This document shows, one piece after another, positions 11,778 through 22,738 of a stretch of 64,000 nt of DNA (positions within the stretch are counted from its first letter, which is position 1; each line of letters opens with the position of its first letter). The position numbers were made by a program, and so were the translations under genes. This stretch comes from Neurospora tetraspora (lineage: Eukaryota; Ascomycota; Sordariomycetes; Sordariales; Sordariaceae). The stretch lies in NCBI RefSeq assembly GCF_033439725.1, contig NW_026944388.1:2356001-2420000 (forward strand), in the 5' to 3' direction. Under the pieces are notes generated by a model. The model was given only the letters and a program-made list of their open reading frames with translations, was not told where the DNA came from and did not search any database.

Positions 11778-12594
11778 TATTTATAAATATTTTAGGGTAT
11801 AACTTATTATAAAATAAAAAAGTAAATTAATAATTTATTCCGGGGACCCTAAAGCTAAAAAAGGAGGAGTAACAATTTAAATTTATAAGAAAATCCCTAA
11901 AAAGGAATTACTAAAAGTAATAAAACTAAATATTATCTTTATACAAAATAATACTCCTATCTACACCTCAAAATTGGTAAAAGAGTAGCTCGAGGAAATA
12001 AGGTTCAAAATTCTATTATAGCCTCCTTATTTACTTAACCTTAACTCTATCGAAAGTTTACTAAAGGATAGGATAATAAAGGGGTTCTTAGAATTATTAA
12101 CTATACCTAAAAGCGATATAGTAATCGAACGGTTAATTAATACCTCTTCGAAAGTATAGTTAGACTTAGAAATAGAAGTAGTAAATACCTTAATAGATAA
12201 TATACCTAACAGGGTTCAGGCCGTTATCAATGCCAAGGGATAGTACACCAAGTATTAAAATTAGATCCTTTTAATCCTTATCATCTAAAGTATCTAATAA
12301 CTACTTTTTGGCCATTTTTATTAAGAAATGCGGTTATGGTGTACATCTGAAAAGTCATAGTCATGGCTAGGGTGGAGGTCGGAAAATGGACTGGGCGTTT
12401 TTTTGTGTTACCCACTGTAGTAAGTGCCGCTATAAAGACGCCAACCCCGCTTCCACATCATCGAGCATGGTCTCAGCGCTTCTTCACTTAATTGATAACT
12501 CATCCATCAACTTTAACCATCCCATCTCTCGTCTTTCATCCCGTGTATCTCATAATCGGTAACGGCTTGACGAGGTAGAGTCAAGTAGACCAAG

Positions 12595-15386
12595 ATGTCG
12601 GTACCCAATCTCATAACATGCGAGGTCGATGGCATCCAATATCTGCTTCACCCCCAAGTTCTGGTAAGCCTTCCTCTCCGGATCCCGATAGTCGAGATTG
12701 TTACTAACACTTGTGTCACAGGGAAGTACAGAAGCACCGATCAAAGCTGACCAGGTGATCCCCGTGCTCCTCCTGACTGAAGAAGAGCTTAACGGCACAC
12801 CAGAGCAAATCGGCCAGCTTCTCCAGTACTACGTTGATACAGACGATGTATGCTCGCCCAGTTTCACCGACATCCTGGTTGAAAAGCCATCAAGGAAGAG
12901 CAACAACAACAACAACAACAGCCTATCCACAGAGAAAAAGAATGTCGGTTCTTTTTCCACGTGGTGCAAAGCAACCGGTTACCGCCTGCAACAACAAACG
13001 GTTCATACATCCTGCACAACAGAAAACCCCGAAGTCGAAGATGATGACGACAACCTCCTCCCCTCAGGCCCCTACTTCCTCAGCGGCCCAAACCTCCACC
13101 AAGCCTACCGCTTATACCCCGACACCCAAGACGCCTTCGTCTACGGCATGATCCCAAACGACGTCAACAACCCATCTACCTCTAGTTTCAAAGCAGTCTC
13201 CTTTCTCGCCGCTTCAGATAGCATGTCCAAAACAATCCCCGTTCCCAGCCGCCATTACTACATCAGAACACCATCCAAAGGACGACCCCTCTTGGGAAAA
13301 CGAATCGCCCTAACCGACGGCCTCTCCCTCCTTGGCACACAAACGACTCTCTCCTGCAAAGCCTGGGTAGACACCTACCCGCCCGCCACGGAGAAGACTG
13401 GTTCCTACGTGCAAAAGCTTTTGCAAGAGGGCGCGGTGCTGGTGGGAAAGACCAAGACTAGCCAGCTGAGGATTGGGAACAGTCTTTGGCCGGAGACGCA
13501 TTTCCCTGCTAACCCAAGGGCGGCGAGGAGGGGGGATATCTTTGATTGTGGCAGGGGGACGGGGGTCGGGGGGGTGAGTGCGGTGGCGGGGTATGAGTGG
13601 GTTGAGGGGGCGGTTGGGGGGGATGGTGAGTACAACTATCAAGAAGACTCTAGGTATGGAGGCTGGCTAACACGCTGCGAAAATGTAGTGGATAGTGATG
13701 TACGGGAATCGGGGAAGAGATACGGGCTCTATGGTCTTCGACGTCCATTTAACGGAGAACCTGAGAAGTCAAACCCGGGACCGAATGATAACGTGGGTAT
13801 CTTTGGTCGGAGCTTACATGATTTGTCTCTCGTGGCCGGGTGTACGTTTCCCCCTGTTGTTGGTTCAGGAAAGGAGTCAAGCGGCAACGCTGTGAAAAGG
13901 ATTGTCTATCTTGACTACGTCAAGGATCAAAAGTTGGAATATGCAATGGATGTGTTCGTTAGTGCACTCGAACGCCATTTGAAGGTGGAAAGAACGACCG
14001 TCAACCTCGATGAAGAGTGGGAGAAGTACCGGGTGAAGAGTGGCTTGGAGTTTTCTCTTAGTAAGGTAAGTTCTCAAAATTCTTATCTTTATAATTGTCC
14101 CCATCACAGACCCATACCTAGCTACCTACAAGTTTGATTCTTCACCCACCCTCGCATCCTGAGCTAACAACAAAAACCATCCATTCTTCAAAGACCGCAC
14201 GACTTTTGTACGACCTAAACCACTACCACGAATACGCCAACTTCCGAGAAGACTACCAAGAAAAGTTCCACTCCAGCCGTGGAATTGCCAATCTCGAGGC
14301 ACAGGTTCTATGGTAAGTAACATTCTTCCTTCTCCCCGACCATGACCATTACACCACCAACCTGAAGCATGCTTCTAACACAAAGCTGACTGCTATACAG
14401 GTCCTCAGCCCGTGCCTGCTTAAAGCAGCACAAACAACTGCAAGAACAAGTCAAGACCTTCCGGGACTGGTTTGGGCAGCACATCCTCAAGTCAGAAGAC
14501 ACCTCCACAGGCACCGGCGATACCATCATCGTCATCCCGGATGTCAGTTTTCACAAGGGTCATATTATAGGGTTCTTTGGACGGATGCTTGCGTTCGAGG
14601 AGTGAGTAGTCGCCCGCCCATTCCAGTATGACCTAGTCGGCGTTGTTGAAATATCACTGACAAGTTTTTCTGCTGAATCTTAGCATGTTATCTCCCCACA
14701 CGGCGACACCACAGCTTTCGGTACCATGTATGCAACCCCTACACTATATCTCTTTGATCACATCGTTTAGAGGTACCACCAGTCCAGTACACAACACTGA
14801 CATATACATCTCAATAAATAGTCACGCAGAAACCAGGTGGATGGCTAGGTGATGAACAGACATACACGCCCGTCGTCGCGTCTGTGATAGGACCACGAAG
14901 TTAGTTGACATTACATACATTTACCATCACCACCGCCTCTTTCTGTTCATCCATCCCCCCCCTCTCGTCCCGCCCCTTCCACCACCATTCCATCACCTTT
15001 CCACCGCCTCTCTACTCACCTCCCACCCCTTCCACCACCTTCCCACCACCTTTCCACCACAGCAACCCTCACTAACACACCCCGAACCACAAGTGACCGA
15101 CAAAAACCTCATCACCCTCGTCACCCAAGCCCTCACAGCCTCAGGTCTCCCCACCTCAGTCCAACCCGGTCCATTATGCTTCCCACTTCCTGCCGATGAC
15201 AACGACAAGGAAACAGCCGAGAAGAAGAAGCTTCATAAGATGTGGATGTCTTCAGAAGAAGATGAGAAGGCAGCAGAGGTGAAGCAAGGGTCGAGATTGA
15301 AGGACTTTGAGGATGACTTGGACGGGGAGACTTTGGCGAAGAGTTCGTTGAATATTGAAGTTGATTTGAGGGGACCTAAAGAATGA
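12595..15386 (+). CDS. amidase-family protein lacking the catalytic triad
   Basis: Proposed exons: 12595-12663, 12722-13625, 13689-14065, 14122-14312, 14401-14601, 14684-14727, 14822-14899, 15094-15386. All joints keep frame; most introns have a GT donor and CTAAC-like branch site. The acceptor at 14121 is chosen over 14109 because only it avoids a stop. The N-terminal ~150 residues resemble the domain that precedes amidase domains in fungal Arp1-type proteins. Then come the amidase landmarks GKRIALTDGLSLLGTQTT, GAVLVGKTKTSQ, SAVAGYEWVEGAVGGD, RYGLYGLR and PGGWLGDEQTYTPVVASV. The three residues of the Ser-cisSer-Lys triad appear replaced: Lys by Thr (ALTD for the usual VKD), the GSS block by GRGTGVGG, and the GGS nucleophile by DSD. 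Either a pseudoenzyme or an early pseudogene; the long open frame favours the former. It lies next to the RIP island, and RIP leakage could have caused some changes (inference). Confidence 0.75.
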
Positions 15387-16017
15387 ACCGGGGCGGAGTT
15401 CAGGGCTGCTTTGTCCTATTTTCTCGAGGGCGAAGAAGGAGTGGAGATTTGAGAAGGGGAAGAATGAGTGAAAGAAAACCAGGCATGGTTGTTATTCAGA
15501 TCGCTTGTGTGGTTCATCTACTTGAAGGTTTTGACTTGTAGTTGGGCTAAGTACACGAAAATGATTGTACTTGTGATATTTCGGCCAAGATAATTCCTTG
15601 TAGTTTGAACGAGAAGTGGTATCCAAGACGGGTTGCTACGTGAATGGGGCGTGGGGACCAAGTCACTTGAGATGGTATCTTGTGTTTTTTAGGCTCTTCA
15701 TTACTTAGACATCAAATGTGCCATGAAGTACCGTCTTATGTCATTGGAATGCGCCAGTGGTTGTCATGCAACCAATACAACGAAATGGACCCATGATCAT
15801 CATTCCGTCATTCCTTCCAAATACAAATACACAACATCGTAACTCATTACATCCTCTCCCTCAAATACCCTCCTCTTCTCAACCAGAAACTTGCTAGCCA
15901 AAGTTTTGGGTATATCGCTCAACAAACAGGCAACCGAACATTACAAGATCAAACCCATCAATCATCATCTTCGCCAACCGATATGAACATTACTCAGACA
16001 TTTTAGGTCCGGACATA
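15387..16017. other. convergent intergenic region
   Basis: This is the 3' flank of the amidase-family gene and of the minus-strand coiled-coil gene. I see only untranslated sequence, with no repeat or further gene. Confidence 0.5.
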
Positions 16018-18777
16018 CTAACCCCAACCCAGTGTCTCGAGAATGCCCTTTGCCTCGATGCCACTGAAGCCAGAAACCGCGACAGCCCGAGCCTGGCTAC
16101 CGCTCCGAAGCGACTGAAGACCCTTCACAATCTTCCAGGCTTCCTCTTCACCGACCACGAAGAGGAACCGCTTCCCTTCCTGATCACGAATCGACGTTCT
16201 GAGAAGATGGAGTCCCCTGAACTTCCATCCCTCTGCGTCCTGTGACGCAGCCGATCCGATAGCCGAAGAGCCCGAGCTATTAGCGTTCAGCCCCAATCGG
16301 CAGGTCGTGCTGCAGCACGTGCCCAATTCGTTCAGGTATGCAACGGCCTCTTCGCCGTTGAAGGCTCTGGTAGCGGCCTTCTCGGCCGCGCGCCGCATCG
16401 CACTGCTGGTTGGCATCATCTTGAAGAGCGGATGCGACGGAGGGATGGCGCCCGAGGCGATGCCCGTGCCATTGGAAGAGCTGGCGGCCAACACGGGACA
16501 CCAGACCTCGACTTGCTTGAGGGTCCAAGCCTTGATGTCCCATTCTCGCTGGGCTACACCGCGGACGTCGTCGTCTACAAAGAGACCAGCGGTAGAAATA
16601 CGCAGAATCAGGCCGTCAGTGACGGTACCTACGCCGGAGATGAGCTGTGAAGCGGGGGTCTTCGAGAATTGGTTGACGAAGTTATATACTGCCTTAATAA
16701 CAATCTTGCCAGGATCATCCGTATGGTAGGGCGCACGCATCGAGGGTGGAGGACTGGTATTGTTCGTGGTAGCGGAGGGCGCAAAGGAGTCTTCTGAGAA
16801 GTCTGAGACGGACTTCTTCCGGGCTGCGGCATGGTTCTTAGGTTTGTCGTATGGCCGGTAAGAGTACTCGTCAGCAGTGCCTGTTGCACTCGACGCTGGT
16901 CTGGGGGATGCGGGCTTTGGTGATTCCGTCCTCGCTGCCGCTGGGTTAGGCGATTTCGTGGGAGAATGGGGAGGCGCGGGCGATGCGCGAGGGGTCGAAG
17001 TACGGGCGGTAGAAGCATGAGAAGTCTGCGAAGCAGTGGCAGAAGGTGTGACGATGGAAGGCGGCCTACCGTTAGGCCACAAGCTGGTCTTCTCGCCAAC
17101 CTTTGGCATAGCGTAAGGTGTTTCCTTGCGCGCAAGCCTCTCCTTCTCCTTTTCCATCTCCTCGTCTTCCCGTCGAAGCTGCTCAAGGCGCTCCTCCCGC
17201 TCCCTCTGTTCTTGTGCTTCGCGGGCTTCGCGAGCCTCCCGTTCCCTTCGCATTATGGCTTCCCGAATTTCACGGTCCTTTGCTTCTCGCCGGTCCCTCT
17301 CAAGCCGTTTCCTTTCCTCCTCAAGCCTTATGGCCTCGTCCTTTTGTCTCAGTTCCTCCCGCTCACGGGCTTCTCGTAGTTCGCGCTCCTTGGCTTCGCG
17401 TTCTTTTTCCTCGCGTTCCTTGGCTTCACGCTCCCTAGCCTCGCGTTCACGAGTTAACTGCTCGCGCAGGAGTCGTTCCCGCTCGCGTTGACGGGCTTCT
17501 TGTTCGAGCTTGATTTGGCGCTCTCGCTCTTTCCCCTCCCGTTCTCTTGCCAGGCGCTCCTTTTCTATAGCAGCGAGTTCCTTGGCTTCCCACTCGGCCT
17601 TTTGGCGCAGTTCACGCTCCACCTTTTCCCTAATCTCGCGCTCCAGGCGCTCTTTCTCCAGAGCCTCTTGCTCCTTGCGCTCCCTCTCTCTTTCTTCCCT
17701 CTCACGGGCCTCCTTCTCCCGTTTCTCGCGCTCACGCGCATCACGTTCCCGAAGCTCACGCAGACGGCGAGCCGCATCCTCACGCCTCTTGAGCTCGGCC
17801 TCCCGTGCCTTACGCTCCTCCTCTCGCCTCCTAGTCTCCTCTCTTGCCTTTTCCCAGGCGCCTTTGGAGGAAACTTCAGACTTGGTCGAATTTTCAGGGT
17901 CAAGAGGAGTGGGAGGCCCATGCGGAGGCTCTTGGGAGTCGACTGGTTCCTGTCTAGGCGGTTCCGGCACTGGCTCCTGTTCATAGTCCGGATCATCTTC
18001 CGGACGAAGCTCAGGCTCTGGCGGTGGCTGGGGTTTTGGCTGTGATCTTGCCTGAGTTTTGAAGTGGGATTTGGACTGCGACTTAGTATGGGATCGAGTC
18101 TGGGTCGGAGACTGTGGTCTCTTGTGGGACCTAGTCTGGGTAGGAGACTGCGGTCTCTTGTGCGATCGAGTTTGCGTTGGAGATTGTGGCCTGTGCTTGG
18201 CCTTGGGCTCCGACTCCGGCTCGGGTTCAACATGTGATTCAGGCTCAGGGTCCTTTTTCTCCTTCCACAAGGGACGCGACCACTCATCGGCCGGAGTCTC
18301 AGGATCGGTCGGCGGCGTTGGGGGTCGGGGCGGCGCTTCTTGGGTGGGCTTAGGACCCTCGCTAGCAGGTGCCGTCTTGAATGCTCCAGAGGCACCGAAT
18401 TCGCCTGTCGTCTTGTGCCAATCGCTACCCGACCCCAATTTTACGTTGCTCGACGATCGACCGAGCGACCAAGACCCGACCGCTACGGCAACCAAGAGGA
18501 TGGACATTCCAACGGTTCCGATTCCGCTGTGCCACCATGATAGGAACGCCGGAGTTAGTGCTTTCCCCAGCAGTAGTGCGGCGAGGGTCGAGACAACACC
18601 AGCACAGAAGCTGTTCCATTGCGGTTGTAGGGAGGGTAGGTAGAGGAAACCTGCACCAGCAGAGTGTTCAGGTATGATGAAGACATCATACTTTCCAGCA
18701 GGAAGACCGTTGGGGCCCGAAGATGTCTTTGGGTTTTTGCCGTGAGGCGGTGGGGGAGGCGGCTGTGGCTCGTCCAT
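16018..18777 (-). CDS. R/E-rich coiled-coil membrane protein
   Basis: This is a single exon of 919 residues with its ATG at 18777. Order of parts: a Pro-rich start (PQPPPPPP); two hydrophobic segments at about residues 57-80 and 88-104; a Pro/Glu linker; three tandem 12-residue repeats RPQSPTQTRSHK at about 196-231; a long charged helix of Arg/Glu/Lys repeats (EREARE type) at about 310-560; a Ser/Pro-rich linker; and a globular C-terminal domain from about 700, with IKAVYNFVNQFSKTPASQLISG and WDIKAWTLKQVEVWCPVLAA. I do not recognise a named family. The layout suggests a membrane-tethered scaffold whose coiled coil reaches into the cytosol. Third-position GC is high and the frame is uninterrupted, so the gene looks intact. 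Confidence 0.9.
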   Translation of the reverse strand: MDEPQPPPPPPHGKNPKTSSGPNGLPAGKYDVFIIPEHSAGAGFLYLPSLQPQWNSFCAGVVSTLAALLLGKALTPAFLSWWHSGIGTVGMSILLVAVAVGSWSLGRSSSNVKLGSGSDWHKTTGEFGASGAFKTAPASEGPKPTQEAPPRPPTPPTDPETPADEWSRPLWKEKKDPEPESHVEPEPESEPKAKHRPQSPTQTRSHKRPQSPTQTRSHKRPQSPTQTRSHTKSQSKSHFKTQARSQPKPQPPPEPELRPEDDPDYEQEPVPEPPRQEPVDSQEPPHGPPTPLDPENSTKSEVSSKGAWEKAREETRRREEERKAREAELKRREDAARRLRELRERDAREREKREKEAREREERERERKEQEALEKERLEREIREKVERELRQKAEWEAKELAAIEKERLAREREGKERERQIKLEQEARQRERERLLREQLTREREAREREAKEREEKEREAKERELREAREREELRQKDEAIRLEEERKRLERDRREAKDREIREAIMRREREAREAREAQEQREREERLEQLRREDEEMEKEKERLARKETPYAMPKVGEKTSLWPNGRPPSIVTPSATASQTSHASTARTSTPRASPAPPHSPTKSPNPAAARTESPKPASPRPASSATGTADEYSYRPYDKPKNHAAARKKSVSDFSEDSFAPSATTNNTSPPPSMRAPYHTDDPGKIVIKAVYNFVNQFSKTPASQLISGVGTVTDGLILRISTAGLFVDDDVRGVAQREWDIKAWTLKQVEVWCPVLAASSSNGTGIASGAIPPSHPLFKMMPTSSAMRRAAEKAATRAFNGEEAVAYLNELGTCCSTTCRLGLNANSSGSSAIGSAASQDAEGWKFRGLHLLRTSIRDQEGKRFLFVVGEEEAWKIVKGLQSLRSGSQARAVAVSGFSGIEAKGILETLGWG
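18085..18192 (-). repeat. three 36-base tandem coding repeats
   Basis: The DNA encoding RPQSPTQTRSHK is repeated three times in tandem, with small differences in the last copy. On the plus strand the unit shows as GTCTGGGT...GGAGACTG...GGT. Such units expand and contract by slippage. Confidence 0.8.
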
Positions 18778-20227
18778 CTTGGAGCCACGCCGTTACCGAT
18801 GTGTCTTCGGGGATGCCGCTCGGTAGCGACCGTCGCTGAGGTCGGAGAGGTTTGCGAAAGATGGCGGCGCCTCGAGGTATCAGAATGGGGTGGTTCTATA
18901 GTAATTCAGGACAGCCATGAAGGCGGACGAGAAGTCTAAAAGTCGGCAGAGATCTGCCATGTGTCAGCCTCAGTCGTCAGTGTAACCCGGAATACGCGAA
19001 AGGGACAAAAGCGCAGAGACATGCAGCAGCCGGCGCACCAAAGGCGCTGTTGACAGCTTGCGAAGACGTGCGACACCTCAAGGTCGAAAGGATGGTGGGC
19101 TTACATCTCCGGTTTCGTTGCGGTCGAACGTCGTCGTCCAACGTCAAGATCGGAGTTGCGTTGAGCTAGACGGTGTCGTAGGACTGCGATGGTTGCCGTT
19201 GTCGTCACCCGACCAGAAAAGGCTGTGGTATGGTATAGGACAAGATTTAATGTCGGTGGCCGGCGCATACAGCCGTTGAAGTTCAACTTGTCCTTTCTCT
19301 GGGTTGGAGGAGGAGGAGGCTGTGAAGAAGGCAGCAGGGGAAAAGGAAATTCGGGAAGCTAGCCACAAGAGGATTGCGCGGTTGCAGTTTGTGTGACGCC
19401 CTGCTTGTTGGTTGCAGTGAATGGGAAACTGCAAGTGAAGTGCCTGGAAGTGGAAGACAGTGGAAGGTGCTCCGATTCCGTTGTTTACTTTACTTGTACA
19501 GTGGGTTTTCTCACCAATTGACCGACAGGAACCAGTGGAGTTTTGGGCTGCGCGGCAGGTGGGCTCGGTGGAGTACAGGGGGCGGGGTGACAACCTCGCC
19601 GTGCTGGCGCAGTCAGCAGCTGAACTGGCACGTGTACTTGTAGTTTGTACTGTCCCTGCTTTTGCCATGTCCTTCTTGCTCCCCGGGGGGAAAGCAGGAG
19701 CCCGTCTCCAATACGATGGTGAAGCGGAAAGTATATTCCATAATCGTTATGTTCCAGATGGATCAATTAACACAACGTTGCACAATCTGTAACAAATCAT
19801 CTACCGCCAAATCGGCGTCTTCACAGTGACAGGCTGTGAACAGCCTCCGCCTGAGACCTGTTAGCGAAGCGCTGACGTGACGAAAGTTTCGAAACAAGCC
19901 CAGGCTAACCGGCGCGGCTTGGCCCTTGTTCGACAATTGCTCTCTGCAAACAGATTTCTTCTAACATTCCCTTCTTACTATGCTTTCAAGACAGAGTAGT
20001 CAAGCTGTTGATACCACCAGTCTTCTTCAACGGAGCTTTGGAAATCCGCATCATGGTGGAGGGAAGTTCAAACTCACAAAGTGACAAGAGAGGAGCCCAA
20101 CCGTTGCTAGGCAACCGTCTCACGTAAAAAAAGACCTGTCCCCATCCGTGACGTAACAGGGACCTCTGAATTACAGGGTACGAGGGTAAACCACTGTAAC
20201 CACATGGCTGGGAGCCCCGGGCGGATT
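18778..20227. other. upstream region of the coiled-coil gene
   Basis: About 1.45 kb with no convincing gene on either strand. Short open frames lack start context or conserved character. It probably holds the promoter and 5' UTR of the minus-strand gene. Confidence 0.4.
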
Positions 20228-22409
20228 CAGAATCGCTGTTGAATCGGCGTCCGGTACAAGAAAAAAAGGAACGCAATTGACATTCAAAGATGTTTTAGGT
20301 AGAAAATGAAGGACGAAGGAAACCAAAAAAACAAAACGCTCAGCCCGCCCAAGCTCGGAATCGAACTCGAGATGAGTCAACTCTACACGAGTAAGGTATA
20401 GACCTACGAAAATACCACGCATTTTCTAGACCCAGCGCACTAGAAGCAGTGACCCCACAATACATCCCCCCCCACAATGCATCGCGTCCTACATCGCGTT
20501 TTCCCCCCATTCAATATTACCACCCTTCTTCTAAGAACAACTACCATTTCATCAAATCAACCTTGATTGCACTCAAAACGGGCGTGATGAACTCGGTAAA
20601 GGACTGCTTAATTAATTAGGTTATTAAAACTATTTATAATAGCCTATCCCAACGTACTATATCGAAATAATATAGCGTTGCCCAATTTACTTTATCCTAG
20701 AGCTTACAGGGTGCTATATTAAAGCGCAACGCCAAAATTTCCATTCAACGGCTATTACTATTATAAGAAGGGTTCATCCACAAATAAATATTAAATAAAG
20801 AGAAGGTTAACCGTACTCCCAACTATCATTAAATCGTTAAGTTCGCCTTATTTATCTTCAAATAAAGCTATAATTACAAAATCTAAGAACCCAGTAGATA
20901 AATTGATTCCTAAAGAGAAATTCTAATATTAAGACTAAACTTTTGAACCCGCTCGAGTTAGCGAAGGTTAAAGGATTTATTAAGGAGGCCTTTATAAAAT
21001 TCTTCGACCTTTTAGAATCCTAGATTTGAGATAAGGCTATTTTCCTAGTTAATATCGCTAATATAAACGAATATAATATTTAAAAATTAGAATCCAAAAA
21101 TGGGAAGGTCTTTAAAATTACCCTAATAAAAAAGGTATACTTATTAATGATTAATATAATTACCTAAGTATCTATAATTAAGTGCAGTATAGCCGAAAGC
21201 AAGTGGTTAATACTTATTATTATCTTTACTAGTACTAACCTCTAAGGATAATAATTCCTTAACGATATAGATAACGAACTCAAAGCTTAGAAGTACGATA
21301 ATTCCCTTACTGGCTAGAATAATACTTAAGTAGCCTTATAATAATTAAAAGAAGTTTATTTATTTAAAACTAAGTTCAATAATAATAAATAGCGCTTTCT
21401 AATCCTTAATAAGTATTTTAACTACTTAATTAACAATTTCCTTTTAAAATATTTCTATTATAAAGTCTAGTTCCTCTTTCTATTTCCTTATACGTTATAT
21501 AAAACCTAACCTTTCGACTACTCTATCTTTTCAATTATAAAGTCCTATTTTAAGGATTTAACGAAGGATTTTGCTTCCTTTTTAGCATCTACGCCAATAA
21601 ATAAACAATAGTTTTTTTTTAAATATTATTAAGAAGCTTTACAAAGGGGCGTAAATTCTAGAAACCTTAAAATAGGGTTTAAAAAGATAAAGATATAATT
21701 AATAAATAAATCTATTATTATTAACAACGCTAAGGCCGTCCTTAATAATAATACCTTGCCCGCCCAACCATTATTACCTAAAATACTACTTAGGGACGAA
21801 GTATTAAAGGCTAATTACCTCTTTAAAACCCTCTAAAAATTTAAAGATATATTAGATAGCATTTAGAACAAATTATTTAATATCGGTCGTAATTTTCGTA
21901 CTATTTATACTAAAGTAGCTAAAGCCCTCGATAATAAGAACGCTAAATTCGTTGCACTCAACTACTAAATTTAATATTTATAGACTAAACTAGCATCCGA
22001 AAAGTCCAAAATTAAAAAGAAGGTTAAAAAAAGGGATAATAATAAATTTACACGTATAGAGGAGATTCTAGAAGTTCATAATGCCTTAAAGGAGGCCCCC
22101 AAACGAAGGAAAGTTACTAGGGCAACGACGACAGTAAACCCAGTGCAGGCAGTAGAGAGAGTACTCGCATCAATACCACAGACTATTCATGAACATTAGA
22201 ATGAGTAAATAAATATTTTAAACGGTTGAAATCCCTGCAAAACTGGCCTATTTTCGATATTATCTAATTCCTGGTCATGATATTACATATGATGCATTAT
22301 AGGTGTGATGCACTGTAGGGTCACGATATCTACCACATAGGCTACTGGACCGTGGTGGAAGGTCTACACTTTGATGCTTATATGGTCCCAGTAGGTCATG
22401 CCGCTGGAA
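20228..22409 (-). repeat. SINE-like repeat, copy 1, split by a Pogo element
   Basis: The two outer parts, 20228-20442 and 22331-22409, match consecutive parts of 35204-35549. Removing 20443-22330 and one TA restores a continuous copy (CCCAGCGCACTA joined to CCACATAGGCTACTGG). Read on the minus strand it contains an A-box-like TAGCCTATGTGG and a B-box-like GAGTTCGATTCC, the internal promoter elements of tRNA-type Pol III genes. These are about 90 bases apart, too far for an ordinary tRNA. Age: older than the Pogo insertion. Confidence 0.7.
20443..22330 (+). mobile_element. Pogo/Fot1-type DNA transposon, RIP-decayed
   Basis: This 1888-base element is flanked by TA on both sides (20441-20442 and 22331-22332). 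The inverted ends share GTGACCC(C/T)ACA(A/G)T(A/G)CATC. One transposase frame runs from the ATG at 20587 to about 22200, broken by many RIP-type stops. It shows an N-terminal helix-turn-helix (LSQRTISK...YSVAQFTLS), a central DDE region, the late KSYFKDLTKDFASFL block, then SGF-type NSRNLKIGFKK and a basic C-terminus (KEAPKRRKVTRATT). Length and layout match Fot1/Pogo elements of fungi. The last 130 bases are less RIP-mutated than the rest. It is inactive. Confidence 0.85.
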
Positions 22410-22738
22410 GGGCCCAGCCACGCCAAACTCGCCGCCTGCCTCATACAACACGAGGTCGTTCAAGGTCTTTTTGGAAGGTGTGCTTCGTGACATCGTCTTC
22501 AGACAGGACAGGCAAGGAACAATTTGATCAACATCTGTTCTACGCTATATGATGAGAACAGCATTTCTACCGGTCTCCAAGTGATATATCCACTACGCTG
22601 TAAACTGTAATGAATGACAGACATATAAGCCAAACGGTAAGGTAAACAGGACACTCAAACAACAACCCAATACTCCTCAAACAAAAAGAAAAGCATCTCC
22701 GTAGCAAGAGAGTTTGTCAAAAGGGAAAGAGTGATGAA
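22410..22738. other. short intergenic region
   Basis: This lies between the SINE-like repeat and the ORF downstream of VAM7. I see no feature in it. Confidence 0.4.

Larger units (their letters stand above)
2326..12417 (+). mobile_element. Tc1/mariner DNA transposon, RIP-decayed, split by an LTR element
   Basis: The ends form inverted repeats: CAGTCCGTCCCACAAATAAA then CGCCCAGT on the left, and CAGTGGGTAACACAAAAAAA then CGCCCAGT when the right end is read inward. TA dinucleotides flank both ends (2324-2325 and 12418-12419), the hallmark of Tc1/mariner. The left half (to 3080) encodes a transposase N-terminus with GRRRLPTLNKRDKRTILYEV and a SSIERGRSK block. The right half (11778-12417) encodes GDPKAKKGGVT, the FIQNNTPIYTSKLVKE block and the C-terminal RVQAVINAKG. 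Tryptophan codons read as TAG and the DNA is AT-rich, as expected after RIP. The original element was about 1.39 kb before the Gypsy element inserted. It is surely inactive. It sits between the membrane-protein gene and the amidase gene and may shape the local chromatin (inference). Confidence 0.85.

Noticed and set aside
2395-12300. Mitochondrial DNA insertion as the cause of the AT-rich island
   Set aside because: Transposase, reverse transcriptase and integrase traces with target duplications explain the island, and the bias is of the CpA-to-TpA type.
16966-17986. Several long plus-strand frames rich in Ser/Arg
   Set aside because: Antisense shadows of the R/E-rich coiled-coil gene, created by its repetitive codons.
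20335-20442. Ordinary tRNA gene (B-box-like sequence on the minus strand)
   Set aside because: No closed cloverleaf; A- and B-box-like motifs are about 90 bases apart; it fits the dispersed repeat better.
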